DNA from: Acidulodesulfobacterium sp021802425
Lineage (GTDB): Bacteria > SZUA-79 > Acidulodesulfobacterales > Acidulodesulfobacteraceae
NCBI GenBank assembly: GCA_021802425.1
Contig: JAJZXJ010000014.1
Span: forward strand, 1 to 46,248
DNA: 46,248 nt
Direction: 5' to 3'
The notes beneath the pieces are model-generated. The model did not search any database and was not told the DNA's origin. It was given only the letters and a program-made list of their open reading frames with translations. This document shows positions 24,578 through 33,346 of the stretch, in pieces (the stretch's first letter is position 1; every line of letters starts with the position of its first letter). Position numbers and translations under genes: made by a program.

Positions 24578-25687
24578 ATGAGTCTTATGAACAAAAATCC
24601 TTTAGCGGCGGACACGGTTGATTACGCGGACAGAGGTGAGGGCAGGACTCCGGCTTCTTGTGAAAATTCCCCCGATTATTTAAAAGTTAGCCTTGCGGCT
24701 GCAATGACCCTTGGTTTTGTTCCCGGAATGTTTTATCGCAATGCCTGTCTTCATTGCGTAAATGTGCTTCTTACTTATGATGACGGATGCAGGGCAAATT
24801 GCGCATATTGCGGCCTTCAAAAGTCGAGGGAAGGCGAATATAACGAGAAGAGTTTTATCAGGGTGGATTGGCCGGTTTTTAAGACGGACGATATTATCGA
24901 TTTTACCCTTAAGAAAAAAGAGATAATACACAGGATTTGCATATCGATGATAACCCACGAGAGAGCGAAAGAGGATACTTTTAACATATTAAAGAGATTT
25001 TCGGGCGGGCTTCACTGTCCGGTTTCGATATTAATGACCCCGACGATATTAAAGCATGACGATATCGATAAGTTTAAAGAATATGGGGCGGACATGTTAA
25101 CCGTTGCCTTAGATGCCGCAACGCCGGAACTTTTTGACGAGTACAGGGGAAGAGGCGTAGGCGGCCCTCACAGGTGGGAAAAGTATAATGATATTTTAGA
25201 TTATTCGGTTTCCATTTTTGGCAAGAATCGCGTGGGATGCCACTTAGTCGTCGGATTGGGCGAAACCGAAAAAGAAATGATATACAGGATTCAATCCGTT
25301 CGCGATAGGGGCGGAAGATCCCACCTTTTTTCTTTTTATCAGGAAAAGGGTTCAAAATTAGAAAATCATCCCCAATGCCCAGCGGGTCAATTCAGGCGCG
25401 TTCAGGTTGCAAGGCATATAATAGACTACGATATGGGAAGAGCGGAAGAAATGACATTTGAAGAATCCGGCAAGGTTGTGGACTTTGGCATTCCTTTTAA
25501 AAATGTGGCTGAAATAATCGAGGGAGGAACTGCTTTTCAAACCACCGGTTGTCCGGGGAAAACCGAAATATCATCCTGCAATCGTCCGTTTGGCGATTCC
25601 TCGCCGAGTAATATCAGGAGTTTCCCCTTCGAATTAAATGCTCTTGATGTGGCAAGGGTGAGAAGAGAACTTTTGGAATACGATTAA
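24578..25687 (+). CDS. lipS2: LipS-type radical SAM lipoyl synthase, second of a pair
   Basis: This 369-residue radical SAM enzyme (I match it to COG2516) binds its SAM cluster with C71-x3-C75-x2-C78 (GCRANCAYCGL). Upstream C57 and C60 (ACLHC) and C-terminal C325 and C334 (TTGCPGKTEISSC) are candidates for an auxiliary sulfur-donor cluster, as in lipoyl synthases; the following RPFGDSSPSNIRSFPF is well conserved in my memory of the family. AAAGGAGG lies 10 nt before the chosen ATG; an ATG at 24571 is out of frame and too close. With the preceding LipS and ligase, it completes an LipA/LipB-independent lipoylation route. Confidence 0.82.
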   Translation: MSLMNKNPLAADTVDYADRGEGRTPASCENSPDYLKVSLAAAMTLGFVPGMFYRNACLHCVNVLLTYDDGCRANCAYCGLQKSREGEYNEKSFIRVDWPVFKTDDIIDFTLKKKEIIHRICISMITHERAKEDTFNILKRFSGGLHCPVSILMTPTILKHDDIDKFKEYGADMLTVALDAATPELFDEYRGRGVGGPHRWEKYNDILDYSVSIFGKNRVGCHLVVGLGETEKEMIYRIQSVRDRGGRSHLFSFYQEKGSKLENHPQCPAGQFRRVQVARHIIDYDMGRAEEMTFEESGKVVDFGIPFKNVAEIIEGGTAFQTTGCPGKTEISSCNRPFGDSSPSNIRSFPFELNALDVARVRRELLEYD

Positions 25688-25742
25688 CGGAAAAACTTGA
25701 TTACCGCAGATGCGGGTGTGGATATATTAAGGAGGATATATA

Positions 25743-26210
25743 TTGTCCGAAGCCGAAACCATAGTAGTAAAGGTAAAACACCTTGGTAATTTGCAAAATC
25801 AGATTATAACCAAAAATCATACCATTATAACCGATGAACCCGAAGAATCCGGCGGAGATGAATTGGCCGCCAATCCGGTGGAGCTTTTATTAGGCGCCGA
25901 GGGCGCATGTACAATTTCCGTTTTAATGATGTTTGCAAAAAGAATGAAATACGACTTAAGGAATGTCGAAATAAATTTAATTCACAAAAGAGTCAGGGTG
26001 GAAGAGCTTAAAGAAGCAGGCATCGAAATTGATAACGAAAGAGGTTATGTTCATAAGATAGAAAAAAATATAAAATTTATAGGCAATCTCGATGATGACC
26101 AGCTCGAAGAACTGCAAAGGGTTTCAAAAAGGTGTCCCGTTCACAATATGATTGAAAAGCGTTCCTATTTCGAGGTTTCATTCGACCACAGTCTTAACGC
26201 CAAATCATAA
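25743..26210 (+). CDS. OsmC/Ohr-family protein
   Basis: The 155-residue protein starts at TTG with a strong AGGAGG upstream. Two family cysteines are present: C56 in GAEGACTISVLMMFAKRM and C131 in SKRCPVHNMIEKR. Characterised family members reduce organic or fatty-acid hydroperoxides, with lipoylated proteins as electron donor for Ohr; some bind persulfides. The link to lipoyl proteins makes its position after the LbpA-lipoate genes meaningful. It could protect the pathway or handle persulfide on LbpA (inference). Confidence 0.87.
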   Translation: MSEAETIVVKVKHLGNLQNQIITKNHTIITDEPEESGGDELAANPVELLLGAEGACTISVLMMFAKRMKYDLRNVEINLIHKRVRVEELKEAGIEIDNERGYVHKIEKNIKFIGNLDDDQLEELQRVSKRCPVHNMIEKRSYFEVSFDHSLNAKS

Positions 26211-26238
26211 AATATAAATAACTCAGTAGAGGAATAGA

Positions 26239-26859
26239 ATGCATAAATTTGATCCGGCAAATCATAAAAGATTAAATTCGGAAGAGCGGTACAGAATAAT
26301 GCCGCCGGAACTACTAATAGATGAAATAGAAAAGACGGCAGAGGCAAATCTAAAAAGCGGCGAGGCTGTGACTATTGCAGATGTCGGCTGCGGAAGCGGC
26401 TTTTTTTCATTATCTATAATGAAAAGATTTCAGGATAAAAACATCCTTCTGTTTGCTTTGGATGTGAGCGATGAAATGCTCGGCATATTTAATGATAATC
26501 TAAGGAACGAAGTTGGCGGGAAAAATTTTTCCAAAGTCAAATCTTTTAAGTGCGAGGAGTATTTTCTGCCCCTTGCCGATAATTCGGTAAATATTCTTTT
26601 GCTGGCAAATGTTTTTCATGAAATAGAAGATAAATCGAATTATCTTCAAGAGATAAAAAGGGTTTTAAAGAATGAAGGGACTTTCTTCCTCATAGATTGG
26701 AAAAAAGAGGATTTAAATCCGGTAATGGGACCTCCCGCGGGGGAAAGAGTTTCCACCGAAGAGGCGGTTAACATACTTAAAAAAGCTAATTTTAAGGATA
26801 TCAAATCACTTCCGCTATATTCTGCATCCTTTACTTTAGTTTCTAGAAAAAGGGATTAA
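26239..26859 (+). CDS. Class I SAM-dependent methyltransferase
   Basis: The 206-residue protein has motif I IADVGCGSGFFSLSI (47-60), an acidic residue after strand 2 (FALDVSDEM) and LLLANVFHEIED for the motif IV region, then IDWKKED. The N-terminal HKFDPANHKRLNSEERY is typical of COG2226 methyltransferases. The substrate is not evident; it could be a small thiol, a quinone or metalloid. It follows the OsmC-like gene by 28 nt with a GAGG site and ends the lipoate-linked run. A TATAAT lies just after it, before tilS. Confidence 0.83.
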   Translation: MHKFDPANHKRLNSEERYRIMPPELLIDEIEKTAEANLKSGEAVTIADVGCGSGFFSLSIMKRFQDKNILLFALDVSDEMLGIFNDNLRNEVGGKNFSKVKSFKCEEYFLPLADNSVNILLLANVFHEIEDKSNYLQEIKRVLKNEGTFFLIDWKKEDLNPVMGPPAGERVSTEEAVNILKKANFKDIKSLPLYSASFTLVSRKRD

Positions 26860-26899
26860 GGAATATTTTTTTAGGGCGGTATGGGGTATAATATCTTTA

Positions 26900-28459
26900 G
26901 TGGATAAATTCAGTTCCTTTTTTTTAAGCAAGTTAATTAAAACGGTAAAAGATTCAGGCCTTTTGGCATGGGGGGACAGGGTTCTTGTTGCCGTTAGCGG
27001 CGGCGTTGACTCCACCGTCCTGCTTTATTCCTTATATGAGTTAAGGCATTATTTTGGAATAACTCTGGCATGCGCTTCTTTTGACCACAAGATAAGACCG
27101 TCGTCCCATGAGGATATTTTATTTGTGAGCGGCTTATGCAAAAAATTTTCCCTTCCTTTTTATACGGGGCAGGCCGATGCCAAAGATTATGCAAAAAGAT
27201 TAAAATTAAATCTTGAAGAGTCCGCAAGAATTTTAAGGTATAACTTTTTGATGGAATCGGCTCTTGATTTTGGCGCCCAAAAAATGGCCGCCGCTCATCA
27301 TCTGGACGATTTTGCCGAAAATTTTATCATGAGGCTGACTGTCGGCGGCGGAGGCGGCGCCATAGCGGGAATTCCCGTAAAAAATAATATTATAATAAGG
27401 CCGCTTATAAGGCATACTAAGCAGGAAATTATAAATTTCGCGAGAAACAATTCGATTAAGTTTAGAGAGGATTATACGAATTATGACAAAAAAATTTTTA
27501 GAAATTTCGTAAGATTAAACATAATTCCGCAGCTTAAAAAACATAATAAATCCTTTTTAAAAACGGTTTATAATACATCCGGGGTTTTAAGGAGCGACGA
27601 CGAGTTCATAAATGCCGCCGCAAAAGATTTATTTGGTAATATCTCAAAATTATTTTTCTCTAAAACGGAGGGTAACAGGCTTTTATTATCACAAATTGTT
27701 TTTAACCGCAAGGATTTAATAGGCAGTCATCGTGCTTTATTGTACAGATTGCTAAAAATTTCTATTTTGTCCTTATGGCAGCCTCAAGACATTGTAGATA
27801 AAAATATTTTCTCAAAAAAACCGATAGTTTCCTATTCAAATTTTGAAGCATTCGTTGAATTAGTTAAAAGTAAAAAACCGAACGCATATTTTAATATAAA
27901 ACACTTAATATCCGTTAGAAGAGAATATGACAATATTTTTATCGAACATATTTTATTAAATAATAAACTGACATTTAAATCGTTTAATTTTAATTTTACG
28001 GGGAATGGAAAAGAAATTAAATATAAATGCATATTAAACGAATTAGATAAAACGAAATATAAGGATGTTTCCGATATAGAAATAAAAGAATTAGGCAGGT
28101 CTTTTTTTATAAAAAAGTTAAAAGAGAAGGAAACTTACAGAATAAAGGCCGGCATTTTAAAATTTAAAAAAAATACTTCGGTTCCCGCCAATGTTGCCTT
28201 TTTCGATTTCGAAAAACTTAAATTTCCCGTGGCGGTGAGAACATTTAAAGAAGGGGACAGATTTGTACCTTTGGGCGCCGGCGGGCATAAAAAGGTAAAA
28301 AGTTATTTTATCGATAAAAAAGTCCCTATGAAAGTGAGGAAAACTCTCCCGATTATCCTGTTTAAAGATGAAATAGCATGGGTTAGTTTTAATTCGATTA
28401 GCGACACTATAAAAATAACCGAATCTACCAAATATGCGGGCATTATGTTTATTAAGTAA
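26900..28459 (+). CDS. tilS: tRNA(Ile)-lysidine synthase
   Basis: TilS modifies C34 of the tRNA-Ile CAU anticodon to lysidine, so that it reads AUA. The 519-residue protein has the PP-loop VAVSGGVDSTVLL (SGGVDST at 33-39), the N-type domain with AAHHLDDFAENFIMRL, and a C-terminal TilS domain with FKEGDRFVPLGAGGHKKVKSYFIDKKVP. The start is GTG with no Shine-Dalgarno sequence; TATAAT at 26887-26892 is only 7 nt upstream, so a leaderless message is possible. It leads the conserved block that continues with ftsH, folP, cdaA and glmM. Confidence 0.93.
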   Translation: MDKFSSFFLSKLIKTVKDSGLLAWGDRVLVAVSGGVDSTVLLYSLYELRHYFGITLACASFDHKIRPSSHEDILFVSGLCKKFSLPFYTGQADAKDYAKRLKLNLEESARILRYNFLMESALDFGAQKMAAAHHLDDFAENFIMRLTVGGGGGAIAGIPVKNNIIIRPLIRHTKQEIINFARNNSIKFREDYTNYDKKIFRNFVRLNIIPQLKKHNKSFLKTVYNTSGVLRSDDEFINAAAKDLFGNISKLFFSKTEGNRLLLSQIVFNRKDLIGSHRALLYRLLKISILSLWQPQDIVDKNIFSKKPIVSYSNFEAFVELVKSKKPNAYFNIKHLISVRREYDNIFIEHILLNNKLTFKSFNFNFTGNGKEIKYKCILNELDKTKYKDVSDIEIKELGRSFFIKKLKEKETYRIKAGILKFKKNTSVPANVAFFDFEKLKFPVAVRTFKEGDRFVPLGAGGHKKVKSYFIDKKVPMKVRKTLPIILFKDEIAWVSFNSISDTIKITESTKYAGIMFIK

Positions 28460-28594
28460 GCGCTCATTTAAATTTATCCGAAAAACGGATTCCTGCTTTA
28501 AAATTCAATTGCGCAGGATACAAATAATTATTGAAAAATTTATATAAATATGCCATAGTTATAATAGTAGAAAGTTTAAGGAGGTTAAAACAAT

Positions 28595-30466
28595 TTGAAT
28601 TCAAGACTAAAAAACCTTTTATTGTGGGTTTTTATAATTTTTTTGATGATTTTTATCTTTACGATGTTAAATCATCATCCGCCGAAAACCCAAAAAGTTA
28701 TATTCTCGTCTTTATTACAAGATATAAAATCAGACAAGGTTAAAAGTGTTACCATAGAATCCCATAATATAATCGGGGTTTATAAAGACGGCAAGAAGTT
28801 TGAAACATATGCTCCAAGCTATCCCGGACTTATAAGCCTTCTCGAAAAACATAATGTAGCGATAGACGCCAAACCGAAACCCGGTTCTCCATGGTATTTA
28901 AGCTTTTTAATAGACTGGCTGCCGATGATACTTATTCTTTTTGTTTTCTGGTATTTTTTCTGGAGGCAGATGCAGGGCGGGGCAGGAAAGGCTATGTCTT
29001 TCGGAAGATCTAAGGCAAAACTTATGACCGACACCACTAATAAAATAACCTTTAAAGATGTAGCGGGCATAGAAGAATCGAAACAGGAGCTTTCGGAAAT
29101 AGTAGATTTCTTAAAAGATCCCAAAAAATACACTAAATTGGGAGGCAGGATACCGCACGGCGTATTGCTTGTGGGTCCTCCCGGGACAGGCAAGACGCTC
29201 CTTGCAAAAGCAATTGCCGGTGAAGCGGGTGTTCCGTTTTTCAGCATAAGCGGTTCGGATTTCGTGGAGATGTTTGTCGGCGTCGGCGCTTCGAGGGTAA
29301 GAGACCTTTTTGCCCAGGGAAAGAAAAACGCGCCGTGTATAATATTTATCGACGAAATCGATGCGGTCGGAAGACACAGAGGCGCCGGTCTCGGAGGCGG
29401 CCATGACGAGCGGGAACAGACTTTAAACCAGCTTCTCGTCGAAATGGACGGATTTGAACCTAACGAGGGTGTTATTTTAATTGCGGCAACAAACAGGCCT
29501 GATGTTCTTGATCCCGCGCTTTTAAGGCCGGGGAGGTTCGACAGGCAGGTAGTCGTTCCAAAACCTGACATTAGGGGAAGGGAAGAGATATTAAAGGTTC
29601 ATATCAAGGATGTCCCGTTAGATAAAGATGTCGATTTGAAGGTGATAGCCAGAGGCACGCCGGGTTTTTCCGGAGCCGATTTAGCCAATATGGTGAACGA
29701 AGCGGCCCTTCTTGCGGCAAGAAAAAATGAATCGGCCGTTACGATGAACGACCTGGAAGAGGCTAAAGATAAGGTTATGATGGGTACGGAAAGAAGAAGC
29801 ATGGTTATAAGCGAAAAAGAAAAAAAGGTAACCGCTTATCATGAAGCGGGACACACGCTTGTTGCTAAAATGCTTCCCGGAAGCGACCCTATTCATAAAG
29901 TTACTATAATTCCAAGAGGTATGGCTATGGGGCTTACCCAGCAGCTTCCTATCGACGAAAAACATAACTACGACAGGGAATATCTGCTAAATGAGGTGGC
30001 AATTTTATTGGGCGGAAGAACTGCGGAGGAAATTATTTTTAATCAGATGACCACCGGCGCTTCCAACGATATTGAAAGGGCTACCGATATTGCAAGAAAA
30101 ATGATATGCGAGTGGGGCATGAGTGAAAAATTGGGACCCATCACCTTTGGAAAAAAGGAGGAACAGATATTTCTGGGCAGAGAATTTGCCCAGCACAAAG
30201 ACTACTCCGAATCCACGGCTATCTCTATAGACGAAGAAGTTATGGATATTATTTATAAAAATCATGAAAAGGCTCGAGAGATTCTTACTCAAAATATCGA
30301 TATACTTAACGACCTTGCCGGCAAGCTTATCGAAAAAGAATCTTTAAACGGCAAAGAAATAGACGAGATTATTACCGTCCATAAGCCCGATTATAAACCC
30401 GATGAGGGCAGCAATAAAGTTGACCCGAATGAGGGCGGCGGCGAGGGATTGGATATAGAGGATTAA
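28595..30466 (+). CDS. ftsH: ATP-dependent zinc metalloprotease FtsH
   Basis: This membrane-anchored AAA+ protease degrades damaged membrane proteins and short-lived regulators. The 623 residues include TM1 about 8-25, a small periplasmic domain, TM2 about 104-123, Walker A GPPGTGKT (194-201), Walker B CIIFIDEIDAVGR, the second region of homology ATNRPDVLDPALLRPGRFDR, and the zinc site HEAGH (416-420). The start is TTG with AAGGAGG 10 nt upstream. It follows tilS as in many bacteria and has normal length. Confidence 0.97.
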   Translation: MNSRLKNLLLWVFIIFLMIFIFTMLNHHPPKTQKVIFSSLLQDIKSDKVKSVTIESHNIIGVYKDGKKFETYAPSYPGLISLLEKHNVAIDAKPKPGSPWYLSFLIDWLPMILILFVFWYFFWRQMQGGAGKAMSFGRSKAKLMTDTTNKITFKDVAGIEESKQELSEIVDFLKDPKKYTKLGGRIPHGVLLVGPPGTGKTLLAKAIAGEAGVPFFSISGSDFVEMFVGVGASRVRDLFAQGKKNAPCIIFIDEIDAVGRHRGAGLGGGHDEREQTLNQLLVEMDGFEPNEGVILIAATNRPDVLDPALLRPGRFDRQVVVPKPDIRGREEILKVHIKDVPLDKDVDLKVIARGTPGFSGADLANMVNEAALLAARKNESAVTMNDLEEAKDKVMMGTERRSMVISEKEKKVTAYHEAGHTLVAKMLPGSDPIHKVTIIPRGMAMGLTQQLPIDEKHNYDREYLLNEVAILLGGRTAEEIIFNQMTTGASNDIERATDIARKMICEWGMSEKLGPITFGKKEEQIFLGREFAQHKDYSESTAISIDEEVMDIIYKNHEKAREILTQNIDILNDLAGKLIEKESLNGKEIDEIITVHKPDYKPDEGSNKVDPNEGGGEGLDIED

Positions 30467-30480
30467 TTTTAGCTTTTAAT

Positions 30481-30511
30481 ATGCGTGAGACGGGGGCTAA
30501 GTCTCACGCAT
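30481..30511 (+). other. Perfect 11-bp hairpin between ftsH and folP
   Basis: ATGCGTGAGAC (30481-30491) and GTCTCACGCAT (30501-30511) pair perfectly around GGGGGCTAA. No T-tract follows, so it is more likely a processing or stability element than a terminator. It resembles the shdrB1-shdrA hairpin in placement and in the CTAAGTCT-like right half. Confidence 0.45.
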
Positions 30512-30543
30512 TACCTGCAAACCGCAAATAACACAAATTTTGA

Positions 30544-31779
30544 ATGTTGAGGCCTGACCCGAATAAGTACAATATGCAAGCATATCTTATAGATATTTTT
30601 GACAGCACAAACGCCGCACAGGAGCTTATAAATATCGGCGTGTCCAATTCAGGTAGAATTATTATGGGGGATAAGCTCAAATTTATCGTCATTAAACTCA
30701 AAAATATAAATTCGACTGCATTAAACATACTTAAACAAGAAGCGTTGAGCATAGGTGCAGAACTTGCCAATCATAAGGATGTCATTACAGGAAAGATTGC
30801 TGAATCCGACAGTATTTTGTTTGGGACGCCTGTCCAATTAAGAATCATTGTCAAGAAAATAAGGACACAGGAATTTGGGTTAAAAGAGCTGTCCAAAGAT
30901 CTGGAAAATATTTTAACCGCGGCGGACAATAAAGACGCTAAAATCTTAAAAACCGGTAAAGGCGATATTATTTTTAGCGGAAAAACATATATTATGGGGA
31001 TACTTAATGTAACGCCGGATTCCTTTTCCGACGGAGGCGACTATTTTAATAAAGATGCCGCAGTTAAAAGGGGTTTGGATTTGGAACTGGAAGGCGCCGA
31101 TATAATAGACATAGGCGGAGAATCTACAAGGCCGGGGGCGATTAGTGTCGATGAACAGGTAGAAATAGACAGGGTATGTCCCGTGATAGAAAAATTGTCA
31201 AAAACCATTAACCTGCCGATTTCTATAGATACAAGAAAACCGGGCGTTGCAGGAGAGGCTTTAAAAGCGGGCGCATCTGTTATCAACGATGTATCAGGTC
31301 TCAGTTATGATAAAGAGGGTATGGCCGGTGTTTTAGCCGCAACGGGCGCCCCTTATATTCTTATGCATTCGCGGGGAAAATTGCCGGAAGACATGCAAAG
31401 AGATTTAAGAGCTTATGACGATATTTTCTATGATATTTTAACATATTTTAATGAAAAAGTGGAATACTTAGAAGAAAAGGGCTATGGCAGAGACAATATA
31501 ATTATCGATCCCGGTTTTGGTTTTGCAAAATCAATGGTTGACAATTATAATATTTTATCGGGCATTACATCGTTTAAATCCTTAGGATTACCGCTTTTGT
31601 GCGGCGTTTCAAGGAAATCGTTTATTAATGCCGTAACAGGAAAGAATAAAAATGATATTTTAAGCGGCAATATCGCCATTGCATCCTATATGAACCTAAA
31701 AAGGGTGGATATGGTAAGGGTTCACGATGTTAAACAAACGGCAAAGGCTTTTGCCGCGCTGGATAAAATAACCAATTAA
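30544..31779 (+). CDS. folP: Dihydropteroate synthase with N-terminal extension
   Basis: It condenses dihydropterin pyrophosphate with p-aminobenzoate in folate synthesis. The TIM-barrel domain (about 145-405) is complete: MGILNVTPDSFSDGG, DIGGESTRPGA, SIDTRKPGV, INDVSG, ILMHSRG, IIDPGFGFAKS, GVSRKSFI and the final RVHDV. About 140 residues precede it with no recognisable motif. Such long forms occur in delta-proteobacterial genomes, as far as I recall. The function of the extension is unknown. It lies between ftsH and cdaA. Confidence 0.94.
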   Translation: MLRPDPNKYNMQAYLIDIFDSTNAAQELINIGVSNSGRIIMGDKLKFIVIKLKNINSTALNILKQEALSIGAELANHKDVITGKIAESDSILFGTPVQLRIIVKKIRTQEFGLKELSKDLENILTAADNKDAKILKTGKGDIIFSGKTYIMGILNVTPDSFSDGGDYFNKDAAVKRGLDLELEGADIIDIGGESTRPGAISVDEQVEIDRVCPVIEKLSKTINLPISIDTRKPGVAGEALKAGASVINDVSGLSYDKEGMAGVLAATGAPYILMHSRGKLPEDMQRDLRAYDDIFYDILTYFNEKVEYLEEKGYGRDNIIIDPGFGFAKSMVDNYNILSGITSFKSLGLPLLCGVSRKSFINAVTGKNKNDILSGNIAIASYMNLKRVDMVRVHDVKQTAKAFAALDKITN

Positions 31780-31802
31780 GTTAAAAAGTAAAAAAATAAA
31801 AA

Positions 31803-32624
31803 ATGATTTCCCTTTTACAAAGCTTTGGATGGCGGGATATTTTAGATATAATAATCGTCGCCTTTATTATTTATAGGGCAATAATACTTATTAAAGGAAC
31901 CGGCGCGTTCCATGTATTAGTGGGGCTTATAATAATTTTTGCGGTATTTTTGATTGCCGTAGGTCTTAAACTTTATGCTACCGAGTACATATTCGGGAAT
32001 TTTTTAAGTTCGATTATTATAGTAATTATCGTCCTTTTTAGAAACGAGATAAGAAGGGGTCTAATCGAGGTCGGGAAAAACCCGTTTGCCGTTGCGCAAA
32101 ATAAATTAGAAAGGGTCGGCCTTATAGAGGAAACTTCAAAAGCCGTTTTCGAATTGGCCTCAAAAAGAATCGGCGCAATTATAGTTTTCGAAAGAAATGT
32201 TTTTTTGGGAGACTATTTGAAAATAGGGACTAAACTCGATTCTATTGTTTCAAAAGAGCTTTTAATAAGCATTTTTACGCCTCCGTCACCGCTTCATGAC
32301 GGCGCAGTTATTATTCAAAAAGGAAAAATAGCGGCGGCATCCTGTTATTTGCCTTTATCGGCCGATGAGGATATCAATAAAAAATTCGGCACAAGACACA
32401 GGGCTGCAATTGGACTTTCCGAACTCACCGATGCCCTTTCAATCGTAATTTCGGAAGAAACGGGAAATATTGTGGTTGTGCAGCCTAAAAAGGTTGAAAA
32501 AATTAAAAGCAGCGATGATTTAAGAAATCTGCTTCTGAAAAATCTAAATTATCAGCATGAGCGCAAACAACCTTTGATAAAAACAATTTATGAACTTTTA
32601 CTTGGAAAGACCGACGAAAAATAA
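31803..32624 (+). CDS. cdaA: Diadenylate cyclase CdaA (c-di-AMP synthase)
   Basis: It joins two ATP into c-di-AMP, a second messenger that often controls potassium and osmolyte balance. The 273-residue protein has three N-terminal membrane helices (about 13-30, 36-54 and 62-79) and a DAC domain with the catalytic DGA (166-168, in PSPLHDGAVI) and RHR (198-200, in FGTRHRAAIG) motifs, both intact. The order cdaA-cdaR-glmM is conserved in Firmicutes and many delta-proteobacteria. With otsAB and mscS also in the window, osmotic control is a theme, but no c-di-AMP receptor is visible. Confidence 0.95.
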   Translation: MISLLQSFGWRDILDIIIVAFIIYRAIILIKGTGAFHVLVGLIIIFAVFLIAVGLKLYATEYIFGNFLSSIIIVIIVLFRNEIRRGLIEVGKNPFAVAQNKLERVGLIEETSKAVFELASKRIGAIIVFERNVFLGDYLKIGTKLDSIVSKELLISIFTPPSPLHDGAVIIQKGKIAAASCYLPLSADEDINKKFGTRHRAAIGLSELTDALSIVISEETGNIVVVQPKKVEKIKSSDDLRNLLLKNLNYQHERKQPLIKTIYELLLGKTDEK

Positions 32625-32647
32625 TAGTTTTAGGCAATGAATAAAAA

Positions 32648-33304
32648 ATGAATAAAAATATAGAAAATTTATTAAAAAAAAATTTTTGGCTAAAGCTGCT
32701 TTCTTTATGTATCGCCATTATTATCTGGGCTTATGTAATCGGCGGCAAAAAACATGATGTTATTTATACCGCAGGATTAGTTATCCATCCTCTTCCAAAG
32801 GACTACGCCATAAGCAATATATTGCCGAACGATATTCATGTTAAATTGCGCGGTTCAAAAATTGCCATGGGAAAACTAAATAAAGAAATTGCTTTTAAAA
32901 TTGACGGAAGCTCGCTTCTCAGTAAAAAGAATACCATTGTATTAAGCGGGTCTTATTTAGACCTTCCTTCCGGCATAAGGGTAATAAGCATACATCCAAA
33001 GATAATACCCGTCATGATCAGCAGGGTTATTATAAGGTATGTAAAGGTATTGCCGATAACTACGGGAAAGCTTCAAGCCGGTTATTATTTACAAAATATC
33101 AATGTATTTCCTCAATATGTTAAGATTAAAGGTCCTAAAGATATAGTCGGACATCTTTCGGTTATCACCACAAAGAGTATAGATTTGAGTCATTATAAAA
33201 AAGGTGAATTGCTAATGGTCTCCTTAAGAAAACCTACAAAATTGGTAAAAATTTTGTATAATAAAAAGGTCGATGTCAGCCTTGTAATCGTCAGGTCAAA
33301 ATAG
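32648..33304 (+). CDS. cdaR: YbbR-domain protein CdaR, regulator of CdaA
   Basis: This 218-residue protein has one N-terminal membrane anchor (LLSLCIAIIIWAYVIGG, about 17-34) followed by an extracytoplasmic part with about two YbbR repeats. CdaR proteins bind and modulate CdaA. It is placed directly between cdaA (23 nt) and glmM, as expected. YbbR repeats are short and variable, so the assignment rests on topology, pattern and gene order. Confidence 0.86.
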   Translation: MNKNIENLLKKNFWLKLLSLCIAIIIWAYVIGGKKHDVIYTAGLVIHPLPKDYAISNILPNDIHVKLRGSKIAMGKLNKEIAFKIDGSSLLSKKNTIVLSGSYLDLPSGIRVISIHPKIIPVMISRVIIRYVKVLPITTGKLQAGYYLQNINVFPQYVKIKGPKDIVGHLSVITTKSIDLSHYKKGELLMVSLRKPTKLVKILYNKKVDVSLVIVRSK

Positions 33305-33346
33305 ATTGACAAAGCAATAGCAAAGAAAATAAAAGGTAAACTAAGT

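Noticed and set aside
16190..26859. In-frame TGA selenocysteine codon in the sulfur genes
   Set aside because: All shdr, lbpA and lipS genes run at full length with their cysteines encoded normally; no truncated neighbour suggests recoding.
28819..29571. Long minus-strand ORF opposite ftsH (250 residues)
   Set aside because: It is antisense to the most conserved part of FtsH and shows no family motif; its length follows from ftsH codon usage.
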